From: Thiomonas sp. FB-6
Lineage (GTDB): Bacteria > Pseudomonadota > Gammaproteobacteria > Burkholderiales > Burkholderiaceae_C
Assembly: GCF_000377645.1 (NCBI RefSeq)
Contig: NZ_KB898476.1
Location: 62,001-126,000 of the forward strand
Direction: 5' to 3'
DNA length: 64,000 bases
Below, piece after piece: positions 35,776 through 45,662 of this stretch. Position 1 is the first letter of the stretch; every line of letters starts with the position of its first letter. The translations under genes were made by a program, and so were the position numbers. The notes beneath the pieces are model-generated. The model made no database searches. It had not been told where the DNA came from and was given only the letters and a program-made list of their open reading frames with translations.

Positions 35776-37007
35776 CGCAGTCTCTCGCAGGTTTCGCGCA
35801 CGCCATCGAGCAGCGCCTGCACGTCCTCGAGGGTGTTGTGCACGCTGAGCGAGGCGCGCACGGTGGCGGGCACCCCGAAGCGCCGCATCACGGGCATCGC
35901 GCAATGATGGCCGACACGCACCGCGATGCCGCGGCGGTCGAGGACGGTACCGACGTCGTGCGCGTGCACGCCGTCGACGACAAAGGAAAGCGCTCCCTGC
36001 TTGGGCGTGCCGGCGGCCAGCACGCGCACTCCGGGCAGCGCGCTCAGGCCGCGTTCCATCGCCGCCAGCAGCTGGTGCTCGGCCTGGAGCAGCCTGGCCC
36101 GGTCGAAGCTCTCCAGGAAGGCGATGGCCGCGTGCAGGCCCACGGCTCCCGAGATGTTGGGCGTGCCGGCCTCCAGCCGAGCCGGCAGAGGCGCGTAGGT
36201 CGCGGACTCCAGCGTGACGGTCTCGATCATGTCTCCCCCGCCGAACAAGGGAGGAATGCGCTCGAGAACGGATTCACGGCCGTAGAGCACGCCGATTCCC
36301 GTCGGGCCGTACATCTTGTGGGCCGAGAAGGCGTAGAAATCGCAACCCAGCGCCTGCACGTCGACCTCGGCATGCGCGACCGCCTGCGCCCCGTCGACCA
36401 CCGTCACCAGCCCGGCGGCGCGGGCGCGCGCGAGCAGCGCGGCCAGGTCGACCACCGTACCCAGCACGTTGGACACCTGGGTGAGCGCAAGCACGCGCGA
36501 GCGCGGACCGAGCAGGGCCTCGAAAGCCTCCACGGCGAGCAGGCCGTCGTCGCGCACCGGGATGAAGCGAAGGCGCGCACCGCTGCGCGCGCAGGCCATC
36601 TGCCACGGCACCAGGTTGGCATGGTGCTCGAGCGCCGTGACGATCACTTCGTCGCCCGGCCTCAGCCCCGCGCCCAGTCCGATGGCCGCGAGGTTGAGCG
36701 CCTCGGTGGCGCCGCGCGTGAAAATGATCTCGCGCGTCGCCGAGGCATGCACGAAGGCGCGCACAGCCTCGCGGGCGTCCTCGAAGCGCGTCGTCGCACG
36801 TTCGGCCAGGGCGTGCACGCCGCGGTGCACGTTGGCATGGTCGAAGGACTGGTAGTGCGCGATCGCCTCGATCACGCAGCGCGGCGTGAGCGTCGATGCC
36901 GCTCCGTCCAGGTACACCAGCCGCTGCCCGTGCACGGTCTGCGCCAGCGCTGGAAAGCTGGAGGCGGCCGCCCCAGGCAGCGCGGCGGGGAGATCGCGAG
37001 GGTTCAT
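35772..37007 (-). CDS. sufS: Cysteine desulfurase SufS
   Basis: 411 residues. PLP enzyme that takes sulfur from cysteine. RLVYLDGAASTLTPRCV, HANVHRGVHALAERAT, the PLP lysine Lys231 in FSAHKMYGPTGIGVLYG, and the persulfide Cys369 in RVGHHCAMPVM. The GHHCAMPVM wording marks the SufS (group II) type. It overlaps sufD by 4 bp (ATGA) upstream and sufU by 4 bp downstream. Confidence 0.96.
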   Translation of the reverse strand: MNPRDLPAALPGAAASSFPALAQTVHGQRLVYLDGAASTLTPRCVIEAIAHYQSFDHANVHRGVHALAERATTRFEDAREAVRAFVHASATREIIFTRGATEALNLAAIGLGAGLRPGDEVIVTALEHHANLVPWQMACARSGARLRFIPVRDDGLLAVEAFEALLGPRSRVLALTQVSNVLGTVVDLAALLARARAAGLVTVVDGAQAVAHAEVDVQALGCDFYAFSAHKMYGPTGIGVLYGRESVLERIPPLFGGGDMIETVTLESATYAPLPARLEAGTPNISGAVGLHAAIAFLESFDRARLLQAEHQLLAAMERGLSALPGVRVLAAGTPKQGALSFVVDGVHAHDVGTVLDRRGIAVRVGHHCAMPVMRRFGVPATVRASLSVHNTLEDVQALLDGVRETCERLR

Positions 37008-38314
37008 GGCGCGCCGCCTCCAGGCTCGCCGAGCGCGCGGTCCAGCGCTCCTTGCAGCAGGCTTCGCACCAGGGCGTCGAGCGCCTCGTCGCCAGTCTCG
37101 GGAAAGGCCTGCCGCAACTGCGCGGCGACCAGCATGCGCCGCGCCTGGGCGAGGTCCAGGCCGCGGCTGCGCAGGTAGAACAGCTGGTCCTGCGCCAGGG
37201 CCGCGGTGGTCGCGCCGTGCCTGCTGTCGACGTCGTCGGAGCGGATCGCCAGACGTGGCCGCAACGCGACGTCGCAGCCGGGCTCCAGCAGCACCGCGCG
37301 CAGGGACTGCCGCGAAACCACGCGCCGCCTCCCCGGCGGCACCATGACCTCGGAATCCACGGTCGCGCGGGCGCGTGCCGCCAGCACCTGGACGGTTTGT
37401 TCGCTGCGCGTCGCGTCGGCTTCGTGTTCGGCGAGCAGTCGCAGGTCGAGGTCGGAGCCGAGGCCCGCGAAGGCGCCCGCATGCAAGGCGGCACGCGAAC
37501 CGTCGCCGGCGAGGCGCACGGCCTGCGTGCTGCGCAGCACGCCGGCCGGGGCGATCAGGCTGCGCTCGACATATTCGGCGTCGCGGCCGATTTCCACCTG
37601 AAGGGTGTCGACCAGGTGCGCGCGATGCGTCGGCGCGACCAGCCGCAGGTGCAGCAGGCGGCTGGACGTGCCCAGCTCGATGCTCAGTTCGCTGAGCAGG
37701 GTGAAGTCCGGCTCCGAGCGGTCATCGTGGAACTCGACCAGGATGGCCGACGCGCCCGGCTCGAGACACAGCCGGTGCGACACACAGGCCGTCGCGGCCC
37801 CCGTGCGCGAGCCGATGTGCTCGAGCACCAGCGGGCGGCGCGGCGTGCGCCCGCGCAGCACCAGCATCTGCGCGCCGTCGGCTCCGGCCGCACGCCCCAG
37901 CAGGGCCAGGCGCAGGTCGCCGGCGAGCCCGCGATGCGGCGCCAGCCCCGGCAATCCCGGGCCGTCGGGGCTGGTGGCCGCGCCGAGCCGGCCGGCGCAT
38001 ACCGCGTCGTCGCCGCCGAGGCGACTCGGCGCCGGCGCGAAGCGGCCGCCGTCGAAGCACAGGTGGGTGTGGGCGTGCAACCGTGCCAGGCCCGGCGTGG
38101 CCTCCACGCCCCCTGGCGCCCGCGCCGGCGCGGCGCCAAAGGCACCGCGTGTCGCGCCGGCCAGGAAGCGCAGGTCCGCGCGCCTCCAATGTTCATCCTG
38201 GTTGCCGGGAAGCCCCAGCTGGGCCAGCAGCTCGCGGGCCTGCGCACGCCAGCGCGCGACGGGCCCGGATTCGTCGGAGGGCGCGAGCACCGCGCAGAGA
38301 TCGGATGCGTCCAT
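37004..38314 (-). CDS. sufD: Iron-sulfur assembly protein SufD
   Basis: 436 residues, partner of SufB in the SufBC2D scaffold. The beta-helix core is visible in LHLRLVAPTHRAHLVDTLQVEIGRDAEYVERSL and ATVDSEVMVPPGRRRVVSRQSLRAVLLEPGCDVALRPRLAIRSDDVDSRHGATTAALAQDQLFYLRSRGL, which matches the conserved SufB/SufD C-terminal signature. The N-terminus is Ala/Pro-rich and divergent, usual for SufD. It sits 7 bp after sufC and overlaps sufS. Confidence 0.93.
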   Translation of the reverse strand: MDASDLCAVLAPSDESGPVARWRAQARELLAQLGLPGNQDEHWRRADLRFLAGATRGAFGAAPARAPGGVEATPGLARLHAHTHLCFDGGRFAPAPSRLGGDDAVCAGRLGAATSPDGPGLPGLAPHRGLAGDLRLALLGRAAGADGAQMLVLRGRTPRRPLVLEHIGSRTGAATACVSHRLCLEPGASAILVEFHDDRSEPDFTLLSELSIELGTSSRLLHLRLVAPTHRAHLVDTLQVEIGRDAEYVERSLIAPAGVLRSTQAVRLAGDGSRAALHAGAFAGLGSDLDLRLLAEHEADATRSEQTVQVLAARARATVDSEVMVPPGRRRVVSRQSLRAVLLEPGCDVALRPRLAIRSDDVDSRHGATTAALAQDQLFYLRSRGLDLAQARRMLVAAQLRQAFPETGDEALDALVRSLLQGALDRALGEPGGGAP

Positions 38315-38321
38315 GGTGCGG

Positions 38322-39092
38322 CTACTCCCCCACCGCCTCGGGCTGCAGGGCCCACTCGTAGCCCTGGCGCTCCAGGCGCTCGGCCAGTTCGATGCCGCCC
38401 GACGCGGCGATGCGCCCGTCGACCATCACGTGCACCCGGTCCACCGGCACCAGGTCGAGCAGCCGCCGGTAGTGGGTGACGAGAACGAAGCTGCGCCGTC
38501 CGTCGCGCAGGCCCTGCAAGGCGGCGCCGACCTGCTTGAGTGCGTCGATGTCCAGGCCCGAATCGATTTCATCGAGGATCGCCAGCCGCGGCTGCAGCAG
38601 CGCGAGTTGCAGGACCTCGTTGCGCTTTTTCTCCCCGCCCGAGAACCCGTCGTTGACGTCGCGCTGAAGCAGATCCTCCCCCAGACCCAGGGTCTTGGCG
38701 AGCGCGCGCGCCGATCGCAGGAAGTCGTAGGCGTCCACCTCGGCCAGGCCCTGGTCGCGGCGCACGGCGTTCAGGGCGCTGCGCAGCAAAAGCAGGTTGT
38801 GCACCCCCGGCAGTTCCACCGGGTACTGGAATCCCAGGAACAGGCCCTTGCAGGCCCGCTGCTCCGGCGTGCGCCCGAGCAGGGGCTCGCCGTCGAACAG
38901 CGCGGCGTCCGCCTCGACGGCGACGTCCGGGCGCCCGGCGAGGGCCGCGGCCAGCGTGCTCTTGCCCGCGCCGTTGGGCCCCATGATGGCATGCACCTCG
39001 CCGGCGCCGACGTCGAGGTCGACACCGCGCAGCACCTGGCGGCCGCCGACGCTGGCGCGCAGATTGCGCAGTCGCAACACGGGGGGGGTCAT
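38322..39092 (-). CDS. sufC: Iron-sulfur assembly ATPase SufC
   Basis: 256 residues, ABC-type ATPase. Walker A is [18 protein letters not shown], the signature is [17 protein letters not shown], Walker B is [17 protein letters not shown], and the switch His is in [11 protein letters not shown]. The [10 protein letters not shown] wording is specific to SufC. The start overlaps the sufB stop by 4 bp (ATGA, 39089-39092). Confidence 0.97.
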   Translation of the reverse strand: MTPPVLRLRNLRASVGGRQVLRGVDLDVGAGEVHAIMGPNGAGKSTLAAALAGRPDVAVEADAALFDGEPLLGRTPEQRACKGLFLGFQYPVELPGVHNLLLLRSALNAVRRDQGLAEVDAYDFLRSARALAKTLGLGEDLLQRDVNDGFSGGEKKRNEVLQLALLQPRLAILDEIDSGLDIDALKQVGAALQGLRDGRRSFVLVTHYRRLLDLVPVDRVHVMVDGRIAASGGIELAERLERQGYEWALQPEAVGE

Positions 39093-40534
39093 GCGGTGGC
39101 TCCTTCCAGACTCACGTTCAGCAGGTTCTGCGCCTCGACGGCGAACTCCATCGGCAGCTGCTGGAACACCGATTTGCAAAAACCGTTGACCACCAGCGCC
39201 AGCGCCTCCTCGGCGCTCAGCCCGCGCTGCCGGCAGTAGAAGAGCTGCTCGTCGCTGACCCGCGAGGTGGTGGCTTCGTGTTCGAAGCAGGCGCCGGGAT
39301 TGCGGCTGTCGATGTAGGGATGGGTGTGGGCCTCGCACCGGCTGCCGAGCAGCAGCGAGTCGCACTGGGTGAAATTGCGCGCGCCCGACGCAGTCTGCGC
39401 CGCCTTGATCTGCCCCCGGTAGGTGCTGCGGCCGTGCCCCGCCGAGATCCCCTTGGAGATCACCGTGCTGCGGGTGTCGCGGCCGATATGCACCATCTTG
39501 GTCCCGGTATCGGCCTGCTGGTGATGGTTCGACAGCGCCACCGAGTAGAACTCGCCCACGGAACCCTCGCCGATCAGCCAGCAACTGGGATATTTCCAGG
39601 TGATGGCCGCGCCGGTCTCGACCTGGGTCCAGGTGATGCGCGAACGCTTGCCCCGGGCATGCGCCCGCTTGGTGACGAAGTTGTAGATGCCGCCGACACC
39701 GTGTTCGTCGCCGGGGTACCAGTTCTGCACCGTGGAGTACCTGATCTGTGCGTCGTCCAGCGCGACGAGCTCGACCACCGCTGCGTGCAACTGATTCTCG
39801 TCGCGCCTGGGTGCCGTGCAACCTTCCAGATAGCTCACGGACGCGCCTTCCTCGGCAATGATCAGGGTGCGCTCGAACTGCCCGGTCTTCGCCGCGTTGA
39901 TGCGGAAATACGAGGACAGTTCCATCGGACAGCGCACGCCCCTGGGCACGTAGACGAACGACCCGTCGGAGAACACCGCCGAGTTCAGGGCGGCGTAGAA
40001 GTTGTCGTCGCTCGGCACCACCGAGCCCAGGTATTGCCGAACCAGTTCGGGATGGGTCTGCAAGGCCTCCGACAGGCTGCAGAAGATGACCCCCGCCTCG
40101 GCCAGTTGCCTGCGGAAGGTCGTGACCACCGACACCGAGTCGAACACCGCATCCACGGCCACGCCGGCCAGGGCGGCGCGCTCGTGCAGCGGGATTCCCA
40201 GCTTCTCGTAGGTCTCCAGCAGCTTCGGGTCGACCTCGTCGAGGCTTTTCGGCGCCTCGCCGGCGGAGCGCGGGCGGGAGAAATACGAAATGGCCTGGTA
40301 GTCGATGGCCGCCTGTTCGAGGTTTGCCCAGCGCGGAGGACGCATGCGCAGCCAGGCCTCATAGGCCTTGAGCCGCCACTCCAGCATGAAGGGGGGTTCG
40401 TTCCTGCGCCGCGAGATCAGGCGGATCACCTCGTCCGACAGGCCGGGGGGGATGGTCTCCGCGGCGATGTCCGTGACGAAACCGGCCGCATAGGGGGCCG
40501 ACAGCGATCGTTCGAGGGAAGCATCGAGGTTCAT
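39089..40534 (-). CDS. sufB: Iron-sulfur assembly protein SufB
   Basis: 481 residues, first gene of the sufBCDSUT operon. [119 protein letters not shown] and [33 protein letters not shown] are all canonical SufB. It is the scaffold on which 4Fe-4S clusters form. No Shine-Dalgarno is obvious; a 16-bp inverted repeat occupies that place. Downstream genes are coupled by short overlaps. Confidence 0.97.
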   Translation of the reverse strand: MNLDASLERSLSAPYAAGFVTDIAAETIPPGLSDEVIRLISRRRNEPPFMLEWRLKAYEAWLRMRPPRWANLEQAAIDYQAISYFSRPRSAGEAPKSLDEVDPKLLETYEKLGIPLHERAALAGVAVDAVFDSVSVVTTFRRQLAEAGVIFCSLSEALQTHPELVRQYLGSVVPSDDNFYAALNSAVFSDGSFVYVPRGVRCPMELSSYFRINAAKTGQFERTLIIAEEGASVSYLEGCTAPRRDENQLHAAVVELVALDDAQIRYSTVQNWYPGDEHGVGGIYNFVTKRAHARGKRSRITWTQVETGAAITWKYPSCWLIGEGSVGEFYSVALSNHHQQADTGTKMVHIGRDTRSTVISKGISAGHGRSTYRGQIKAAQTASGARNFTQCDSLLLGSRCEAHTHPYIDSRNPGACFEHEATTSRVSDEQLFYCRQRGLSAEEALALVVNGFCKSVFQQLPMEFAVEAQNLLNVSLEGATA

Positions 40535-40540
40535 GGATCA

Positions 40541-40572
40541 ATCGTACATCTACGATGCCCCTTTGATATCAA
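40541..40572. promoter_or_regulatory. Two palindromes upstream of sufB
   Basis: ATCGTA-CATC-TACGAT (40541-40556, 6-bp arms) and TTGATATCAA (40563-40572, perfect) lie 7 and 29 bp before the sufB start, in a visibly less GC-rich stretch. They are candidate operators for the suf operon. Neither matches the SufR or IscR consensus as I know it. The rest of the divergent gap to 40719 holds the GAGG site of the serA-like gene (40711-40714). Confidence 0.45.
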
Positions 40573-40719
40573 TAAGCCTGTCGTCAACAAGGGCATCGCG
40601 GGCGGCGGCATCCGAACCCGAAACACCTGGTTCAATGAGGCAAATACGCAACCCACCAGCTCATCCCTTGCGCGGATGGAGTTCCTCGCGCATGCATCCC
40701 CCTGCCGACAGAGGCCTCA

Positions 40720-41991
<1,272 letters not shown>

Positions 41992-42017
41992 CTTGCGCAA
42001 GCGCTGCCAGGACTCGC

Positions 42018-42329
42018 TCAGGCGCCCTCGACCGCCGCCTCGGCGGCGAGCCAGAAGGCCTCGGCGGCCCTGCCCAGCGCGGCACGCCCCCGGTAGAGGC
42101 GAACCTCCAGATCGATGGACCACTCCTCGGGCGCCGCCACCACCAGCCTGCCCCCTTCGATGTCCTCGCCGACCAGCAGTTGCGGCAGCCACGCCAGGCC
42201 GCGGCCGTCCAGGGTCATGGTGCGCAGCACCGAAGCCAGATGCGCCGTCAGCACCTTCGAGCCGTGCAGGCGGTCCAGGGCCTGTCCCTGCAATTCACTA
42301 TCCAGTTCCTCCGGCAATTCGATCGCCAA
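42018..42329 (-). pseudogene. C-terminal remnant of a LysR-family regulator
   Basis: Only the last 75 or so residues of a LysR effector domain remain: LTAHLASVLRTMTLDGRGLAWLPQLLVGEDIEGGRLVVA and WSIDLEVRLYRG, ending with EAFWLAAE. The DNA-binding half is missing and the frame is closed by a TGA (42363-42365) a short way upstream. The part before LTAHL (ELPEELDSELQGQALDRLHGSK) is not clearly LysR. It marks the edge of a disturbed region that runs to the tRNA-Arg. Confidence 0.7.
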
Positions 42330-42451
42330 CCCGGCCGCGGTGGCCGCGCTCGATCTGCACGGTCACCCCTTCGTGCAGCAGGCCACCGTGGAAATCGCGG
42401 CCTCCGTCGTGCTGACCGCCATCCTGGTACCGGGAGGGAGCGCCGCCGGTC

Positions 42452-42766
42452 CTATCTTGCTCCGGCGCTCGAACCTTTCCGACGTCGCCTTGGTACGCCG
42501 GCGTCATAGACCAACGGGCCAGGCTGCTCGACCTTCGTGAGCGCTACTGTCTGAACCCCAACAATCGCGCCTGGAAGCAATTCTGCAGGCGTAGGGCCCA
42601 CAGCTGTTGCAGCAAACTGAAGACGAAGTCCCACGTGCCACAAGCCAGACGTAATGCCCCTCTCCCTAAACAGCGCACGCGCCACTTCCTCCCACTGAAA
42701 CTCATGAAGTGGTGTCGTTCGGGGCAACTGAACGGGACCAGGATCGTGCGCTGATTGGTCGCTCAT
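42452..42766 (-). CDS. Conserved hypothetical protein
   Basis: 104 residues. I do not recognise a named family, though small proteins with FQWEEVARALFRERGITSGLWHVGLRLQFAA and GAIVGVQTVALTKVEQPGPLVYDAG recur near toxin-antitoxin and phage-type loci in Burkholderiales, as far as I recall. No membrane segment. The last fifteen residues (RRRRKGSSAGAR) are basic and may be out of frame relative to an ancestral protein. It is 34 bp downstream of the higA gene on the same strand. Confidence 0.5.
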   Translation of the reverse strand: MSDQSAHDPGPVQLPRTTPLHEFQWEEVARALFRERGITSGLWHVGLRLQFAATAVGPTPAELLPGAIVGVQTVALTKVEQPGPLVYDAGVPRRRRKGSSAGAR

Positions 42767-42800
42767 GCTTTACCTCATTGATGCTGATATCACATCGACA

Positions 42801-43394
42801 CTAAACCCGCGGGGCGCACGAAAGCCACCCATACGACGGCGCGTATACGATCATCTCGGCCGACGCCGTATCCGCCGTCGTGTCGTCCGACAACACGACA
42901 CACGCCCCTGCAGCGCCAACTGTAGAAGTTCTGAGGTCCGCGATTTCTTCAGCGGTGCGCGGTGATTCTTCGACTTCCACGATGAAGGCTGCCGGATCCA
43001 CCCTAAAGCGATGCGCAAGGGCAACCGCCTGGCGTGCATTGATCTGACGATGGCCGCGCAGCAGATCGCTTACGACCGATTGACCTCCGACTAGGTCAGC
43101 CAAGTCCTGCTGGCGCAGATCGTTCTCCTCCATCAGGTAGCGCAGCAACTCCCGCCCGGACATGCCTGGCACTGGAACCTTCATACGCTCATACTCGCCG
43201 ACCCAGTCCGACAGCGCCGCGAGCAAGCGATGGAGGGCCTCTGGCGCCCGCGGGGCCTCGGCCATGTCCAGCAAAGAGTCAACGCGGGCCATCATTGCGT
43301 CGGCATTCTCGGGCGTGAACGCCAGCCCGATCGGCCCCAGGTTGGTCTCGAGCGTCTGCCATGCATCCGCAACTGCGCGCCAATCGATCTTCAT
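42801..43394 (-). CDS. higA: HigA-type antitoxin / XRE regulator
   Basis: 197 residues from MKIDWRAVADAWQ. The helical N-terminal part (LGPIGLAFTPENADAMMARVDSLLDM, LHRLLAALSDWVGEYE) is followed by an XRE helix-turn-helix: LLRYLMEENDLRQQDLADLVGGQSVVSDLLRGHRQINARQAVALAHRFRVDPAAFI. Such proteins neutralise a HigB toxin and repress their own promoter. About 45 residues after AAFIVEVEE exceed the usual length and have no clear counterpart, so the original stop may be lost. The start overlaps the toxin stop (ATGA). Toxin-first order is typical of higBA. Confidence 0.85.
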   Translation of the reverse strand: MKIDWRAVADAWQTLETNLGPIGLAFTPENADAMMARVDSLLDMAEAPRAPEALHRLLAALSDWVGEYERMKVPVPGMSGRELLRYLMEENDLRQQDLADLVGGQSVVSDLLRGHRQINARQAVALAHRFRVDPAAFIVEVEESPRTAEEIADLRTSTVGAAGACVVLSDDTTADTASAEMIVYAPSYGWLSCAPRV

Positions 43395-43684
43395 TCCCAC
43401 GGGTCTTCCTTGGGTGTCCATCGGTCGTATTGCGGGTGAGTCATCACCTCACGGATGAACACCTTCCCATCCTGATAGCGAATCTTCGTCACGATCCGAA
43501 AGCTGTTCACGTTAAAGACGACAAACGTGCCAACGACGTCTGCGGATCGGTAGGTCTGGCGGACGTCTTCGAAGCAGCCCCATCGAGCATGCTCGACGGC
43601 CGCGTGCCACTTCTCCATCGGCCCCTTGGCCTTCGAGTGAGCCGTCCAGAAGGCTGCGAGCCTAGTGCGAGAGATCACGTGCAC
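43391..43684 (-). CDS. higB: HigB-type mRNA interferase toxin
   Basis: 97 residues from a GTG at 43684 (a second GTG is at 43678). RelE-like HigB pattern: MHVISRTRLAAFWTAH, AVEHARWGCFEDVRQTYRSADVV, TFVVFNVNSFRIVTKIRYQDGKVFIREVMTHPQYDRW. HigB toxins cut mRNA on the ribosome. No ribosome site precedes it and the promoter lies so close that the message may be leaderless. It overlaps higA by 4 bp. Codon use is less GC-rich than the surrounding chromosome. Confidence 0.88.
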   Translation of the reverse strand: MHVISRTRLAAFWTAHSKAKGPMEKWHAAVEHARWGCFEDVRQTYRSADVVGTFVVFNVNSFRIVTKIRYQDGKVFIREVMTHPQYDRWTPKEDPWE

Positions 43685-43688
43685 AGCA

Positions 43689-43717
43689 AATATAGCACTT
43701 CGCTATAGTTCTTGACA
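43689..43717 (-). promoter_or_regulatory. higBA promoter with autoregulatory palindrome
   Basis: On the minus strand TGTCAA and TATATT (43694-43689) are separated by 17 nt. The inverted repeat TATAGC-ACTTC-GCTATA (43691-43707) covers the -10 and part of the spacer, a usual place for a HigA operator. Confidence 0.55.
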
Positions 43718-43744
43718 GCAAAGCTCGCCGAGCCTTGCTCGAGT

Positions 43745-43934
43745 TCGGGCTACTGGGGTCAGACTGAGGGCCAGCGCCTGCAGGCGCGCATCGGCGACCG
43801 TGCCTGGCCTGACGATTTGTGACCCTTTGGGGTCGCCTTGACTCGAGCCCATGCGCTACCCGGCGTTGAGCTTGGCGCCACCGTCCGATTCTCCGGAATT
43901 GCGGTGAAGTTCTCAGGGACGGACACGATTTCCT
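43745..43934. other. Gene-free stretch with possible mobile-element remnants
   Basis: Between the higBA promoter and tRNA-Arg no gene is visible. GGGGTCAGACTGAGGG (about 43755) and GGGACGGACACGATTTCC (about 43916-43933) resemble the ends of REP or IS200-like elements that I have seen near transposases in related bacteria; no transposase is present. This is a weak call from memory of sequence style. Confidence 0.3.
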
Positions 43935-44011
43935 TGGCCTGCCCGGAGGGAATCGAACCCCCGACCCACAGCTTAGAAGGCTGTTGCTCTATCCAGCTGA
44001 GCTACGGGCAG
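43935..44011 (-). tRNA. tRNA-Arg (TCT)
   Basis: 77 nt with encoded CCA. Acceptor CTGCCCG pairs with CGGGCAG; D arm GCTC/GAGC; anticodon arm ACAGC-CTTCTAA-GCTGT gives anticodon TCT; T arm GGGGG-TTCGATT-CCCTC. The 3' end points to the higBA region, as expected if an element once integrated here. Confidence 0.96.
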
Positions 44012-44080
44012 CATGCGCCCGCCGGGCGCGTCGCAAGTGTAGTGGGCCCCGCGCGGCGCGCCGCGGCGCGGGGCCTTGGC

Positions 44081-45211
44081 TCAGGCGGCCAGGGGCATCG
44101 CCAGGCCCGCGGCGGCGCGGGCCAGCGCCTCGGTGGCCGGGGCCGGCGCCGGCTGCGCGGTGCTGAAGCGCAGCACGCCGTCGGCGTCGGCCTCGCGGCG
44201 CAGCGCGCCGACGGCCCACAGGCGGTTGGCGTGGGCGATGGCCTCGCCCAGCGCGAAACTCAGCTGGTGGGTGTCCAGCTGACGCTTGAACAACAGCGGA
44301 ATCAGTTCGGCTGAACTCAGCGCGCGCTGCGCGCAGGCCTGCAGCACCGCCTGCAGGCGATCGGCATGGTGTTCGCGCAACTGGCGCACCCGCCCGTGCA
44401 CGCCGGTGAAGGGGAAACCATGCGAGGGCAGCACCCGCGTGCTCGCATCGAGCGCGTCGAAACGCTCCAGCGAGCGCAGGTAGCGGCCCAGCGCGTCGGC
44501 ATCCGGTTCGATGGCGTACACCGACACGTTGGTGGAGATGCGCGGCAGCAGCAGGTCGCCGGAGATCAGCACGCGGTGCTCCGCGCACCACAGCGACGCA
44601 TGCTCCGGGCAGTGGCCTCCGCCCTCGATCACCTGCCATTCGGCCGCGCCGATGCGCAGGCGCTGCCCGGCTTCCAGACGCTGGAAGGACTGGGGCAGCG
44701 TCGGCACCATGCGCATGTAGAAATTGCCCCGTCCGGCCAGCGCCTGCAGGTGTTCCTGCGAGGCGCCATGGGCCCGGAACAGGCCCAGCAGGCCCTCGGT
44801 GCCGGTGGGTTCCATGCCGGCGCTGACCAGGCGCGCGCTGAGGTACTCGCCCTGGGTCATCAGCAGCGGGGCGTTCCAGCGCTTGCACAGCCAGTCGGCC
44901 AGGCCGACGTGGTCGGGGTGCATGTGGGTGCAGATCACCCGGCGCACCGGGCGGCCCTGCAGGTGGTTCGCGAACACCTGTTCCCAGGCCTCGCGCGTGG
45001 CATCGTTGCACAGGCCGGTGTCGACCACGGTCCAGCCGTCACCGTCCTCGAGCAGCCACAAGTTGATGTGGTCGAGCACCATCGGCATGGGCATGCGCAG
45101 CCAGTGCACGCCGGGCGCGATGGGCACCGGCACGCCGGGCGCGGGCGCCTCGGTGCCCGCGTAATAGTCGGGCTGATACGCCGTCTCGTTCGGGCGGTTT
45201 CGGGAATCCAT
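44081..45211 (-). CDS. Metallo-beta-lactamase fold hydrolase
   Basis: 376 residues. The metal motif is THMHPDHVGLADWL (HxHxDH), with further ligands in EGGGHCPEHASLW, ISGDLLLP and LPSHGFPFTGVHGRV. A C-terminal helical extension (about 290-376: ALSSAELIPLLFKRQLDTHQLSFALGEAIAHANRLWAVGALRREADADGVLRF) is a winged-helix-like LACTB2/BLACT region seen in larger family members. The substrate cannot be told. It stands 29 bp after the DUF4404-like gene end on the same strand. Confidence 0.9.
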   Translation of the reverse strand: MDSRNRPNETAYQPDYYAGTEAPAPGVPVPIAPGVHWLRMPMPMVLDHINLWLLEDGDGWTVVDTGLCNDATREAWEQVFANHLQGRPVRRVICTHMHPDHVGLADWLCKRWNAPLLMTQGEYLSARLVSAGMEPTGTEGLLGLFRAHGASQEHLQALAGRGNFYMRMVPTLPQSFQRLEAGQRLRIGAAEWQVIEGGGHCPEHASLWCAEHRVLISGDLLLPRISTNVSVYAIEPDADALGRYLRSLERFDALDASTRVLPSHGFPFTGVHGRVRQLREHHADRLQAVLQACAQRALSSAELIPLLFKRQLDTHQLSFALGEAIAHANRLWAVGALRREADADGVLRFSTAQPAPAPATEALARAAAGLAMPLAA

Positions 45212-45240
45212 GGGCTTGGGGCGGCTCGCGCCGCCGGGTT

Positions 45241-45507
45241 TCAGGCGCCGATGCCTTCGAGCAGCACGCCGAGTTCGCGCAGCACCGCGGCCGCGGTGGG
45301 GTGTTGTTGCGCGAAGCGCAGGGACATTTCACGCACGCGCTGCGCCAGCCCCTGGGCCTGTTCGGCCTGGGCGGTGCCGAGGGCGCGGCGGATGTCGGCG
45401 TCCAGCGCGGCCAGGTCGGCGCGCAGGCCGGCATCGAGCGGGGCGCCCGATTCCAGCGCCTCGCGCAGGCGGTCCAGGCTTTGCTTCACGGAGGAGGAAG
45501 ATTCCAC
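45241..45507 (-). CDS. DUF4404-like small protein
   Basis: 88 residues from a GTG at 45507 with GAGG 7 nt upstream. Sequence VKQSLDRLREALESGAPLDAGLRADLAALDADIRRAL and RVREMSLRFAQQHPTAAAVLRELGVLLEGIGA matches the helical pattern of the DUF4404 family, whose function is unknown. It is soluble and mostly helical. The MBL-fold gene follows on the same strand. Confidence 0.75.
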   Translation of the reverse strand: MESSSSVKQSLDRLREALESGAPLDAGLRADLAALDADIRRALGTAQAEQAQGLAQRVREMSLRFAQQHPTAAAVLRELGVLLEGIGA

Positions 45508-45662
45508 GGCGGGCCTCGTCGTTGCATGCGTCGAAAGTCGAAGGGCCCATCTTACGGCCTCGCGCAATCGCCCGCGGTGCGCGGGCGCGGCGCTTGCTAC
45601 GATCCCGCCCTGCCCTTTCGCTTCCAGCCCGCGGCGCCGGCACGGCGCGGCGGCCCCACCAG

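Noticed and set aside
42298-42507. A small minus-strand frame between the LysR fragment and the hypothetical
   Set aside because: No similarity to a family and no ribosome site; it overlaps the frame of the hypothetical gene.
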